Source: Phascolarctos cinereus (Eukaryota; Chordata; Mammalia; Diprotodontia; Phascolarctidae). Taken from it: a DNA stretch of 64,000 nucleotides. The translations under genes and the position numbers were made by a program. The stretch is from NCBI RefSeq assembly GCF_002099425.1, contig NW_018344226.1, positions 1,736,001 to 1,800,000 on the forward strand. The letters run 5' to 3'. Under the pieces are notes generated by a model. It was not told the DNA's origin. It worked only from the letters and a program-made list of their open reading frames with translations, and did not search any database. Positions 12,800 to 24,366 of this stretch are shown here, one piece after another (positions within the stretch are counted from its first letter, which is position 1; each line of letters starts with the position of its first letter).

Positions 12800-13055
12800 C
12801 TATGAGAAGAAAGCTTAGTGGTTCACTGGATAGAGTGCTAGGCTTGGAGTGAGGAAGACCTGAGTTCAAATCCAGCCTCAGAAATGTACTAGCTGGGTTA
12901 CCTTGGGTAAGTCATTAAACCTTTGTCTGCCATGGTTTCCTTCACTGTAAAATGAGGATAATAATAGGATCTAACTCATAGGGTTGTTGTGAGGATCAAA
13001 TAAGATAATATTTGTAAAGTGCTCTATAAACCTTAAAAGGCTACATAAATGCTAG
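12800..13055 (+). repeat. CORE-SINE, long tail type
   Basis: The head is 'gtggttcactggatagagtg', followed by 'gagttcaaatccagcctcag', 'gtaagtcattaaacctttg' and 'ttgttgtgaggatcaaataa', ending 'ctacataaatgctagctg'. Confidence 0.85.
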
Positions 13056-13064
13056 CTGGTTTTG

Positions 13065-13405
13065 AATTGCGGTGCTGGAAAAGACTTTGAGAGTCTTTTG
13101 AACAGCAAGGAGATCAAAACAATCTATAATGAAAGAAATTAATTCAGACTATTCACTGGAAGTTCAAATACTAAAGCCAAAACTTAAATACTCTGGCAAC
13201 ATAATCAAAAGATGGGACTTGTTGGAAAAGACCCTAATCTTGATAAAAATTGAAAGCAAAATAAAAAGGGGACAGCAAAGGATGATATGGATAGATAAGG
13301 AAACAATGAACATGAACTTGGACAAACTTTGACAGAGACGGAGAGAAGAGCCTGGCATGCTGTGGTCCACTGGGCACGACCCAGTGACTGAACAACAACA
13401 GAAAA
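13065..13405 (+). repeat. RTE (BovB-like) LINE 3' end
   Basis: The sequence follows the 3' end of BovB-type RTE LINEs: 'gctggaaaagactttgagag', 'ttttgaacagcaaggagatc', 'cataatcaaaagatgggact', 'tggaaaagaccctaatcttg', 'gagaagagcctggcatgctg', 'ggtccactgggcacgaccc', then a 'gactgaacaacaacag' tail. The open frame 13129-13332 is the C-terminal coding remnant ('RGQQRMIWIDKETMNMNLDKL'-like region). It is truncated at its 5' end. The tail is shared with the long SINEs. Confidence 0.85.
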
Positions 13406-13464
13406 TGAGGTCACTGAATCCAGCGACTTCTGAGGTACCTTCTGTTTTTAGAGAACAGAAAAGG

Positions 13465-13600
13465 CATGTCTATTCAATTTGCCAGTGACCTGAAGCTAGG
13501 AGTGCTTGGTAAAACACTGCATACAAACAGGTGCTACAAATACAGATTTTAAAATACCCGAAAGAATTCAACCCATAAACTGTACTATAACCAGAACATT
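13465..13600 (+). repeat. CR1/L3 LINE fragment
   Basis: 'caatttgccagtgacctgaa' and 'gctaggagtgcttggtaaaa' align with the CR1 FADDTKLGG coding stretch as seen in sense orientation. It is short and diverged. Confidence 0.5.
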
Positions 13601-13984
13601 ATCTCAGGCTGAACTGTTGCCCATCATCACACAATGGTCCATAAAAACTAAGGAACGATACTTTTCCCTTCAATATATTTTTATTTATTTCATTAAATGT
13701 TTCTCAATTACATGTAAAAAATTAATATTTTGGTTTTTTTTTATTTTGAGTACCAAATTTTCTCCTTTTGCTCCCTCTTCCTTGAAAAGCCAAGCAATTT
13801 GATATAAATTATATATGTGAGTCACATAAAACACATCTCCATATTAAACATGCTGCAAAAGAAAACAAATCATTCAATATTGCTATTACAGTGTTCAATG
13901 TTCTCCAGGTTCTGCTTGCTTCACTTTGCATCAGTTCATTCAAGTCTTCCCATATTTTGTCTGAAACTATCCTTCTCATCATTT

Positions 13985-14136
13985 TTTTTTTTGCTTTTTG
14001 GTGAGGCAATTGGGTTAAGTGACTTGCCCACGGTCAAAGAGCTATTAAGTATCAGGTGTCTGAGGCTGGATTTGAACTCAGGACCTCCTGACTTCAAGGC
14101 TAGAGCTCTATCCAGTGCGCCACCTACCTGCCCCCC
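13985..14136 (-). repeat. Short A-tailed SINE inside the L1
   Basis: CATCATTT at 13977-13984 and 14137-14144 is the duplicated target. The body reads 'caattgggttaagtgacttg', 'ggctggatttgaactcagga', 'ctatccagtgcgccaccta'. It interrupts the 3' region of the antisense L1. Confidence 0.9.
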
Positions 14137-15489
14137 CATCATTTCTTATACTAAAATAGTATTCCATTACAATCATATATTACAACTCGTTCAGCCATTC
14201 CCCAATTTATGGCCATCCTTTCAATTTCCAATTCTTTGCCACCACAAAAAGAAATGCTATAAATATTTTGTACATATAGGTCTTTTCCTTCTTCTTTCCT
14301 ATTCCTTATCTCTTTGGGATAAAGACCTAATAATGGTCTGGATCAAAGGGTAGGCACAGTTTCATAGCCCTTTGTGCACAGTTCTAAACTGATCTCCAGA
14401 ATGGTAAGATCAGTTCATAACCCCACCAATATTTGTCATTTTTCCTTTTCTACCTTTGTTAGCCAATCTGATAGAGGTGACATGGTACATCAGAGTCGAT
14501 TTAATTTGTGTTTTTTCTATTCAATGGTGATTTAGGGCATTTTTTTTCATATGACTACAGATAGCTTCGATTTCTTCTTCTAAAAACTGTTCCTATCTTT
14601 TGACCACTCATCAATTGGGTAATGACTTGCATTCTTATAAATCTGATTCAGTTCATACATTTGAGAAATGAGGCCTTTAGGGGTGGAGCCAAGATGGTGT
14701 AGTAAAAACAGGGACTCACTTATGCTCTTCCCCAAACCCTCCAAATACCATTAAAATGACTCTAAACAAATTCTAGAGCAAAGAACCCACAAAAAGTAAG
14801 AGTGAAACAAATTTCCAGCCCAAGACAATCTGGATAGTCAATGGGAAAGGTCTGTTGTGCCAGGCTAGGAGAGGAGTGCAGTTCAGTATGGGCCATGATG
14901 GAAAGACCGAGCCCCAACAAACCCAGAGCAGGCCTCAGGGGACTGAATCACTGGCAGCGGTGGCAGTTTCCATACTTCTCAACCCACAAACACCAAAGGA
15001 AACTTAGAAGGTCAGTGGGAAAGGTCTGTCAGACCTGGGTGAGCAAGGGGTATGGTCTGACCCAAAATCCAGTGCAGCCACAGGGTGACAGCAGTGGCAG
15101 TGGTGGTGGCGGCAGAGGCTGCTTCCAGAGCTCTCAGCCCACAGACAGTAAGGGGATCAAATAACTGATCAGAAGGTGATCACAAGGATCTCTTTGCTGG
15201 CACTGAGGTGGGATTCTGTTGCTTTGCCCATACTTGGATCTGGGTTACAGTCCTGGGTGGCAGTCTTGGGGTGAGGAGGAGCACTAACGTAGCAGAGCTT
15301 GTGGCAGCAGTTCAGAAGGAACCCTCTTCACAGATTCAGGGCAGAAAAGAGTGCTTGTGGTCACTCACAGACCACAGCACAAGCCAAGAGAGGAGCAAAC
15401 ACTTCTCCTTAGATCACACCATCTTGAAGAACTGAAAACTTATAAGCAAATAGAGGAATAAAACTCAGACTATAGAATCTTACTTTGGT

Positions 15490-16600
15490 GACAAGGAAGA
15501 TCAACACATACAATCAGAAGAAGACCGCAAAGTCAAAGCCTCCAAGAAAAATATGAATTGGTCTCAGGCCATGGAAGAGCTCAAAAAGGATTCTGAAAAT
15601 GAAGTAAGAGAAGTAGAGGAAAAATTGGGAAGAGAAATGAGAATGATGCAAGAAAAACAAGTCAACAGCTTGCTAAAGGAGACCCAAAAAATACTGCAGA
15701 AAATAACACCTTAAAAATAAACTAGACCAAATGGCAAAAGAGGTCCAAAAAGCCGATGAGGAGAATGCCTTAAAAAGCAGAACTGGCCAAATGGAAAAAG
15801 GAAGTCCAAAAGCTCACTGAAAAAAATAATTCCTTAAAAATTAGAATGGAGAGGGGCAGCTAGATGGCATAGTGGATACAGCACTGGCCCTGAAGTCAGG
15901 AGGACCTGAGTTCAAATCTGGCTCAGACCAAACACTTGACACTTACTAGATGTGCGACCCTGGGAAAGGCACTTAACCCCAAATGCCTTAAAAAAAAAAT
16001 TAGAATGGAGCAAACGGAAGCTAATGACTCTATGAGAAATCAAGAAATCAAACAAAATGAAAAGAATTTAAAAAAAAAAGACAATGTGAAATATCTCATT
16101 GGAAAAACAACTGACCTGGAAAATAGATTCAGAAGAGATAATTTAAAAATTATTGACTACCTGAAAGCCACAATCAAAAAGACTTGGACATATTCTCTCA
16201 AGAAATAATCAAGGAAAATTGCCCTGAGATTCTAGAACCAGAGGGCAAAATAGAAATGGAAAGAATCCACTAAACACCTCCTGAAAGAGATCCCAAAAGG
16301 AAAACTCCTAGGAATATGATAGCCAAATTCCAAAGTTCCTAGGTCAAGGAGAAAATATTGCAAGCAGCCAGAAAGAAATAATTCAAGTATTGTGGAAACA
16401 CAATCAGGATAACACAAGATTTAGCAGCTTCTACATTAAGGGATCAGAGGGCTTTGAATACGATATTCCAGAGGTCAAAGGAGCTAGGATTAAAACCAAG
16501 AATCACCTACCCAGCAAAACTGAGTGTAATCAATAAGGGGGAAAAACTGATATTCAATGACACAGAGGAATTTAATGCATTCTTGAGAAGCCAGAGCTAA
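15490..16600 (+). pseudogene. Decayed L1 ORF1 in the half-L1 element
   Basis: L1 ORF1p is a trimeric coiled-coil RNA-binding chaperone. Pieces match the intact ORF1 at 24367-25257: a lysine/glutamate-rich coiled coil (15560-15840), 'VKYLIGKTTDLENRFRRDN' near 16088-16144, and the C-terminal 'ITYPAKLSVI'-like stretch near 16505. Frameshifts and an inserted SINE (15852-15994) divide it. Confidence 0.8.
15852..15994 (+). repeat. Short A-tailed SINE nested in the half-L1
   Basis: AAAAATTAGAATGGAG flanks it (15836-15851 and 15995-16010). The body is 'ggggcagctagatggcatag', 'gagttcaaatctggctcaga', 'aaaggcacttaaccccaaat' plus a poly(A). This is the third level of nesting: SINE in half-L1 in L1. Confidence 0.93.
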
Positions 16601-17699
16601 ACAGAAAAACTGACTTTCAAATACAAGACTCAAGAAAAACATGAAAAGGTAAACAGAAAAGAGAAATCATAAGGGACTTATTAAGATTGAACTGTTTACA
16701 TTCCTACATGGAAAGATATTTGTAACTCATGAGACCTTTCTCATTAGGATAGCTGGAGGGATATATGCATACAATCATACATACATACATATATACACAC
16801 ATACACACACATAGACAGAGGGCATAGAGTGAGTTGAATATGAAGTGATGATATCTAACAAATAAAATTAAGGGGGTGAGAGATGTATGTACTGGGAGAA
16901 AGACAAAGGGAGAAGCAGAATGGGGTAAATTATCTCAAATAAAAGACGCAAGAAAAGGCTTTTACAGTGGAGGGGAAGGGGAGGAGGTGAAAGAGAACGA
17001 GTTAACCTTACTCTCATCAGATTTGGCTTAAGGAGGGAATAACATACACACTCAAATGGGGACAGAAATCTGTCTTACCCTACAGGAAAGCAGGGGGAAG
17101 AGGGGATAAGAGAAGGGGGATAACAGAAGGGAGGATAGATGGGAGGGTAATCAGAAGCAAACATTTTTGAGGAGGGGGACAGGGTCAAAGGAGAGAATAG
17201 AATAAATGAGGGCAGGATAGGATGGAGGGAAATATAATTAGGTTTTCACAACATGACTATTATGGAAGTGTTTTGCATGACTACATATGTATAACCTACA
17301 TCAAATTGTTTGCCCTCTCAATGAGGGTGGGTGGGGAGGGAGGAAGGGAGAGAACATAGAACTCAAAGTTTTAAAAATGAATGTTGGAAATTGTTTTTGC
17401 AGGCAACTGGGAAATAAGATGATACAAAGGCAATGAGTTTTAGAATTCTATCTTACCCTACAGGAAAATAGAAGGGGAAAAGAAAAAGAGAAGGGGGGAT
17501 GATGGAAGGCAGGGCAGATTAGTGGAAGGGGTAATCAAAATGCATGCCACCACAGGGTGAGGGAAGTAGAGAGATGGGGAGAAAATTCTGAACTCAAAAT
17601 CTTATGGAAGTGAATGTTGAAAGCTAAAAATAAATAAATAAATTGAAAAGAAAAAGAAATGAGGCCTTTATTACAGAAACTTAGTGTAAAATTATTTTC

Positions 17700-20584
17700 C
17701 TCAGTTTCCTACTTTCCTTCTAATCTTGGCTGTACTGGTTTTGTTTTTGCGAAACTTTTTAAATTTAATTGTAATCAAAACTATCCATTTTACATCCCAT
17801 GATGCTCTGTATCTCTTATTTGGTCATAAATTCTTCCCTTATCCATAGATCTGACAGGTAAAATGTTCCCATGCTCCCTTAATTTGTTTAAGAACCCTTT
17901 ATGTCAAAATCATGTATCCAATTTTAAAACTATCTCGGTATATAGAGTGTCAGATATTGGTCTGTACCTAGTTTCTGCCAAATGGCTTCCCAATTTTCCC
18001 AGAAATTATTGTCTAATAGTGTGTTTTTATCCCCGAAACTGGGCTCTTTGGGTTTATCAAACAGTAATTACTATGGTCATTTGCTACTGTGCATTATATA
18101 CATAATCTATTCCACTCATCCAGCACTCTATTTCAAAGTCAGTACCCAATTATTTTAATGATTACTACTTTGTAATATAGTTACTAGGCCACTTTTCTTC
18201 ATATTTTTTTCATTAATTCCTTTGGTATTCTTGGCCTTTTGTTCTTCCAAATGATTTTTTTCTATTTTTTTCTAGCTCTATAAAATATCTTTTGGTAGTT
18301 TGATTAGTATGGCATTGAATAAGTAAATTAATTCAGGACGATTTGACATTTTTATCATATTGGCTTGGCCTACCCATGAGCAATTAATATTTCTCTTGCT
18401 GTTTAGATCTTACATTTTTTATGTGAAAAGCATTTTATAACTGTGGTTCATGGAGTTCATGGGTTTGTGTTGGCAGGCAGACTCCCAAGTATTTTATATT
18501 GTCTGTAGTTATTTTAAATGGAATTTCTCTCTCTTCCTGCTGGACTTTGTTGGTAATATATAGAAATGATGATGATTTATGTGGGTGTATTTTATATTCT
18601 GTAACTTTGCTAAAGTTAACCGCTTATACTGGTGTTTTAGTTGATTCTCTAAGTATACAATTGTATCATCTGCAAACATTGATAGTCTTCTTTCCTCATT
18701 GCCTTTTCTAATTCCTTCAATTTCTTTTTCTTGTTTTATTGCTATAGCTAGCATTTCTAGTACAATACTGAATAAGGGTGATGATAACAGACATCCTTGC
18801 TTCACCCCTGATCTTATTGGACAGGTTTCTGGTTTAACCCCATTACAGATAATGCTTGCTAGTGGTTTCAGGTAGATACTATTTATCATTTTAAAGAGAG
18901 CTCCATTTATTTCTATGCTTCCTAGTGCTTTTAATAGGAATGAGTGCTGTATTTTGTTAAAAGCTTTTTCTGCATCTATTGAGATAATTATATGATTTTT
19001 GTTATTTTTGTTATGGATATGGTCAATTATTCTGATAGTTCTCCTAATATTGAACAAATCTTACATTCCTGGTATAAAGTATACCTTGTCATAATGCATG
19101 GTATTTGTGATATATTGCTGTAATCTTCTGACTAGTATTTTATTTAAAATTTTTGCATCAATATTTATTCAGGAAATCACTGTATAGTTTTATTTCTGTT
19201 TTCACTCTTCCTGGTTTAAGTATCAGTACCATTTTTGTGTTCTAAAAGGAATTTGGTAGCATTCCTTCCTTGCCTATTTTTCCAACTAGTTTAAATGGTA
19301 TTGGCATTTAATTATTTAAATGTTTGGTAGAATTTACTTGTGAATCCATCTGGTCCTGGGGATTTTTTCTTAGGGAGCTCATTGATGGCTTTTCCAATTT
19401 CTTTTTCTAAGATAGACAGGGCTATTTAAGTATCTTATTTCCTCTTCTGTCAAGCTGGGCAATTTATATTTTTGCAAATAATCATCCATTTTCACTTAGT
19501 TTGCTAGACTGACTGGCATATAACTGGGCAAAGTTGATCCTAGTAATTGCTTTATTTTCCTCTTTATTGGTGGTGAATGCACCCTTTTAATTTTTGATAC
19601 TGGTAATTTGGTTTTCTTCTTTTTCATCAAATTACCTAATGGTTTTATTGTTTTTTCATGAAACAAGCTCTTAGTTTTATTTATAAATTCAATGGTATCA
19701 TTATTTCCAATTTTATTAATCTTTCCTTTCATTTTCAGGATTTCCAATTTGGTATTTAATTGGGGATTTTTAATGTATTCTTTTCCCAGTTTTTAAAATT
19801 GCACACCCAATTCATTGATCTTGTCTTTCTCTCTTTTATTTAAGCACTTAGAGATATCATTTTCCCCCCTAAATACTGCTTTGGCTATATTCCATGAAAT
19901 TTGGTACATTGGCTCATTGTTGTCATTCTCTTTAAAGAAATTATTTATTGTTTCTACATTTTCTTTTTTCACCCACTCATTCTTTAGAATTAGATTATTA
20001 GTTTCTAATTACTATTGAATGTAATTGTTATTGCAGTGTGGTCTGGAAAGGGTGTATTTAATATTTCTACTTTTCTGCACTGGGTTGTAAGGTTTTTATG
20101 CCCTAATACGTGGTCAATTTTTGTGCAGGTGCCATAGAGAGCTGAGAAAAAGGTATACTCCTTTATATTCACATCAATTTTCTCCAAAGATCTATCATAT
20201 CTAACCTTTCTAAAATTCTATTCACCTCCTTAACTTCTTTATTCTTTATTTTATGGTTAAATCTATAGTTAAATTTATTGAGAGGGGAAACTTGAGGTCT
20301 TCCACATGCAGCTTTACTATTTCCTCCTATAACTCATTTCACTTTTCCTTTAGAAATTTGGATTCTATGCCATTTGATTCATATATGTTTAGTATCGATA
20401 TTGATTCACTGTATGGTACACCTTTTAGGAAAAATGTATTTTCTCTGCTTATCTCTTTTAATTGGGTTTATTTTTGGTTTTGCTTCGTCTGAGATCCTGA
20501 TTGCAATCCCTACTTTTTTTTTTAACCTCAGCTGAAGCATAATAGATTTGGCTGTTGCCTCTTATTTTTACTCCTTGTGTGTGT

Positions 20585-20630
<46 letters not shown>

Positions 20631-20755
20631 CAAGTGTTTTCTTGTAAACAACACATTGTTGGATTCTGTTTTTAATCCATTCTGCTATCTGCTTCTGTTT
20701 TATGGGTGAGTTAATCCCACTTACATTTACAGTTATGATTACTAACTGTGTATTT
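17700..20755 (-). pseudogene. L1 ORF2 remnant of the antisense L1
   Basis: Minus-strand reading gives an endonuclease start near 20755 (VNVSGINSPIKQKQIAEWI), then RT motifs within 18509-19057: [38 protein letters not shown] and MFADDTIVYLEN, the catalytic FADD. Several frameshifts split it. The remaining C-terminal ORF2 lies left of the half-L1 insertion, between 13990 and 14664. Confidence 0.85.
20587..20628. repeat. (GT)n microsatellite
   Basis: An uninterrupted GT run of about 21 units inside the L1 ORF2 start region. Confidence 0.95.
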
Positions 20756-20779
20756 CCTTCTATCCTATTTTTCCCCTGT

Positions 20780-20782
<3 letters not shown>

Positions 20783-20855
<73 letters not shown>
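20783..20855. repeat. (TC)n microsatellite
   Basis: About 36 perfect TC units, in the purine/pyrimidine-rich inter-ORF stretch of the antisense L1. It generates the long Arg-Glu and Ser-Leu repeat frames on the two strands, which are not genes. Confidence 0.95.
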
Positions 20856-20856
<1 letters not shown>

Positions 20857-21149
20857 CCCAAAAAAAATCTGTTTAATTCTGATTGCTGCCTCCCTTAATT
20901 TGTCATATGTTCTATCGCCTCCCCGCTCCCTTAATGCTATTTCCCTCCTACTTCCCTTTAGGGTAAAATAGATTACTAAACACAACTGAGAATGTATGTT
21001 ATTCCCTCTTTGACCAAATTCTGATGAGAGTAAGGTTCAAGCATTGCCTACCACCACCACTCCCATTTTCCCCTCTATTGTAAAAGCTCTTCCTCTTGCA
21101 CTTCTTTTATGTCAGATAATTTTCCATATTCTTCCTCTCCCTTCCCCCT

Positions 21150-22380
21150 TTCCCCAGTGTATCCTTCTCTCACCTCTTATTTGTATTTTTTGACATCATC
21201 TCACCATAAGCTACTCACACTAATGCCCTCTGGTTATATATACTCCTTTGAACTGCCCAAATAAAGAAAAATTTCTTAGGAATTACAAATATCTTCCCAT
21301 ATAGGAATATAAACAGTTTAACCTTATTGAATCCCTTATGATTACTCTTTCCTATTTACCTTTTTATGCCTCTCTTGAGTCTTGTATTCAAAAATGAAAT
21401 TTTCTATTCAGCTCTGGTCTTTTCACCTAGAATGCTTGTAAGTACTTCATTTCATTAAATATCCAGTTATACCCTCTGAACCATTATATTCAGTTTTGCT
21501 AGGTAAATGGTTCTTGGTCGTAATTATTGTTCCTTTGCCTTCTGGAATACTCCAACTCCTCTGATACTTTAATGTGGAAGCTGTTAAATCTTGTGTTATC
21601 CTGTTATGACTGCGGCTCCACAATATTTGAACTGTTTCTTTCTAGCTGCTTGTAATATATTCTCCTTGACCTGGGACCACTGTAATTTGGCTATAATATT
21701 CCAGGGAGTTTTCATTTTGGGATTTCTTTCAGGAGTTTATTCCTGGAATCTATTTTACCTTCTGGTTCTAGGATACTGGGGCTGTTTTCCCTGATGAAAT
21801 ATTATGTCTATGCTCTTGTTTTGATGATGGCTTTCAGGTAGTACACTTATTCTTAAATTATTTCTCTTTCATCTATTTTTCAGATAAGTCGTTTTTCCAA
21901 TTAGGTATTTTACATTTTCTTCTCCTTTTTTCATTCTTTTGACTTTGTTTTATTTTTCCTTGATGTCTCATAGCCATTACCTTCCATTTGCCCAAATCTA
22001 GTTTCTAAGGCATTATTTTCATCAGTGAACTTTTGTACCTCTTTTTCCATTTGGTCAATTATACTTTTTAAGTCGTTCTTTTCTCCAGTGGATTTTTGTT
22101 CCTCTTTTACCATTTGGCCAATTCTGATTTTTAAGGTGTTATTGTCTTCAATATTTTTGTGCCTCTTTTACCAAGCTCTTAATTTTCTTTTCACAATATG
22201 CTTACATCACTCTCATTGTTTATTCAATTTTCCTCTCTCTTATTTAATTTTTAAAGCCTTTTTTAGTTCTCCCAGGAATTGCTGGGCTCTTGTCCACATT
22301 TTCTTTTTCTGTGAGGCTTTGCTTACAGCTGTTTTGACATAATTTTCTTTTGTGTTTGTGTCTGGATTTTCCCTGTAACC
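21150..22380 (-). pseudogene. L1 ORF1 remnant of the antisense L1
   Basis: The minus strand shows coiled-coil heptad pieces, e.g. 'SIIDQMEKEVQKFTDENNAL' (from 21931-22113), with the C-terminal domain further left. Several stops and frameshifts break it. Confidence 0.75.
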
Positions 22381-22635
22381 ATAGTATCTTTTATAGTCAG
22401 GTTCTTTTTTGTTGTTGTTGTTTGCTCATTTTTCTGGCCTGTTTCTTGACATATAATTTCATATTATAGTTGGGCTCTACCCCTGGTATGGAGTTATCCC
22501 AAGGTTCAGGTTTTCTGTGCTGCTGTTTTCAGAACTAGTTTTGGGGGTCTGTAAGTTTCCAGTGCTTCCCAGATGCTATGATTTGAGGATATATGTGGTC
22601 ACTGCTCTCCTAGCCTGCGCTCTGGCCTTTATCCA

Positions 22636-22996
22636 GGAACTGACCTTACTCACTTGTAGTCACAAGCGCTAGTGCTCCTTTCTGTCTTGGAACTGAGACC
22701 AGAGTTCTACTCCCTTGTGAGTGACCATAACCACTCTTCTCCACCCTGGAACTGTGACCAGGTGCCCTGCTCCTCTGCCGCTACAAGCTGTCATTCCTTT
22801 TGGCCCTGGAACTGTGATTTGGCTTCTGCTCTCCTATGGTCACAAGAGTAAGTGCTCCTTTCTGCCTTGGAACTGAGACCAGGTCCCCTGCTCCCTTATA
22901 AATGACCACAAGCACTCTTCACAGCCCTGGAACAGTGACCAGGCCCCTACTTCCATGCAGTCACAAGCACTAATGCTCCTCTTCACCCTGGAACTA
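22636..22996. repeat. About 60-bp tandem repeats in the L1 5' UTR
   Basis: The anchor GGAACTG (or GGAACAG/GGAACTA) recurs at about 22636, 22689, 22748, 22808, 22869, 22929 and 22990, spacing 53-61. Copies three units apart are most alike: 'cttggaactgagaccag' at 22689 and 22869, and the 'ccctggaac(t/a)gtgaccagg' form at 22748 and 22929. This implies a roughly 180-bp higher-order unit. Its position at the L1 start suggests promoter monomers, by analogy with other mammalian L1s. Confidence 0.85.
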
Positions 22997-23770
22997 TGAC
23001 CCCAAACTGCATTTGGGAAATGTGATAGGGTCCTAAATCCAGTACCAGTAAAGGGTCCACTGTAATCTTTCTGATCAGTCTGACCCCCTTACTGTCTATA
23101 AGCTGAGAGCTCCCTAAGCTACTGCCACTGTTGCAGCCACCTCTAAGACCTGCTGCTGGTGTTGCCCTGGGGTAGCCTATGCTGCGCTCTGGTGCAACAC
23201 ACCTTTCCTGCTGACCTAAGTATTCTTGGGCTGGACAATTATTTCACCCTGACCTTTTGTTGCCTCTGCCACACCAGAATTCAATTTGAGATTGTTATTT
23301 TAAAATTGTTTGGAGGAGAATTTGGGAAAGTTCAGGTGAGGTCCTGACTCTCCTCCATCATCTATATATATATATGTGTGTGTAGCAAAGAAATTAAAAT
23401 CATGTGAGAACAAGATAAGGGTGTACATCTCTATTGTCTTGTCAGCTACTGGAGTTTCATGGAAGATGTTTTCAGTGAGCCTTCAGAGGGCTTCAATACT
23501 ATTATACAAATAGATTTAATAACTGCTTTTTTGGCAAAAAAAAAAAAAAGGATCAGATTGTAAGCCCTCTGCAGGTTCACTGAAAGACTTCTCCATGCAA
23601 CTGCAGGAGCAGATAAGACAATAGGGCTGGGGAGTAAAAAGGTAGTCGCTCTCACCCTCCCCTATCAACCTCTGAAAACCCAGAAAATATCACCCCAGGA
23701 AAAAAAAAAAACCTGGAACAGCTGAACTAGAAAAAAGACAGGGAGCAGCAGTGCAGCAGCCCAGCAAGCG

Positions 23771-24308
23771 GGTCTCCCAGTGCCTCAGCAAAAATAAGGG
23801 AAGCAGCATTACAAAGGGCCCCTGGCAGATAAGCACCCTGCAGAATTCATCTGAAAGGAGCTGAAGAAAGCAACCTAGAGTCTTCCTAAAGCCCCAGCCT
23901 TGCTGATTCCAGCCCAACACCAGAAAAGCTGTCAGAACCCTACAGCCTCCAAATGTCAACCAGGAGGAGATCCTGAAGCCCAGGTGGTAGAGCAGGCAAA
24001 CACCAACACCTGGACCTCCAAGTGCCTCACTAAGGGTGGGGGAACCTGTGGAAACCAGCTCAGAAAACCACCAGGTGCCTCGATACTCTACCACAAAGGA
24101 ATCTCCCACTGTATTAGCAGAAATGAAGGCAGCATTGTGAGGGGCCCCAGGTAGATAAACACCCTGCAGCACCTATCTAAAAGAAGCTGAAGAAAGCTAA
24201 AGGAAAGGGAAAATAGACGACCTAGAATTGCCTGAAAGTTCCAGCCTTGCTAATTCCAGCCCAATACGAGGTAAACTGCCAGAACCCCACAGCCTCCAAT
24301 TGACAACA
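23771..24308. repeat. Two tandem 5' UTR monomers, about 330-350 bp each
   Basis: Blocks repeat in order: 'tctccca..tgcctcagca' at 23772 and 'tctcccactgtattagca' at 24102; 'agataa(g/a)caccctgcag' at 23828 and 24154; 'ccagccttgct(g/a)attccagc' at 23894 and 24242; 'agaacccyacagcctccaa' at 23934 and 24280. The second copy lies directly upstream of ORF1. They are plausible internal promoter units. Confidence 0.8.
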
Positions 24309-24366
24309 TAAGAGGCCCCAGCACACAAAGCTGGTGACCAAGACCTAGGCTCCCAACACAAGAAGC

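Larger units (their letters stand above)
14680..17654 (+). mobile_element. Non-autonomous L1 derivative without ORF2 (half-L1 type)
   Basis: AGAAATGAGGCCTTTA flanks it perfectly (14664-14679 and 17655-17670). It begins like a marsupial L1 5' end ('gggtggagccaagatgg') and has a 5' UTR with repeated blocks and a decayed ORF1 (about 15490-16600). The purine-rich inter-ORF region then runs straight into L1 3' UTR near 17240, so the whole of ORF2 is absent. The inter-ORF and 3' UTR modules appear a second time (17440-17640) before the A-rich tail. ORF1 is broken by frameshifts and by a SINE. Known half-L1 (HAL1) elements have this general plan; propagation must have used ORF2p from other L1 copies. 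Confidence 0.88.
13668..23361 (-). mobile_element. Near full-length L1 LINE, antisense, with nested insertions
   Basis: On the minus strand the order is: a 5' UTR from about 23361, an ORF1 remnant (about 22380-21150), an inter-ORF region with CT/GT microsatellites, ORF2 from about 20755 (start reads VNVSGINSPIKQKQIAEWIK), the RT domain (about 19450-18500), the ORF2 C-terminal region, and a 3' end with A/T-rich tail near 13668. Two insertions interrupt it: a SINE (13985-14136) and a 2975-bp L1 derivative (14680-17654). Removing these leaves about 6.5 kb, the usual length of a full L1. ORF1 and ORF2 carry several frameshifts and stops, so it is dead. Its own TSD is unclear because the flanks are AT-rich. 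Confidence 0.88.

Noticed and set aside
13817-14353. 178-codon plus-strand frame
   Set aside because: It runs antisense through L1 3' sequence and an inserted SINE, so it is chance.
20584-20985. 133-codon frame rich in Arg-Glu and Thr-His
   Set aside because: It is created by the TC and GT microsatellites inside the L1.
23690-24172. 160-codon minus-strand frame
   Set aside because: It is the antisense shadow of the L1 5' UTR monomers.
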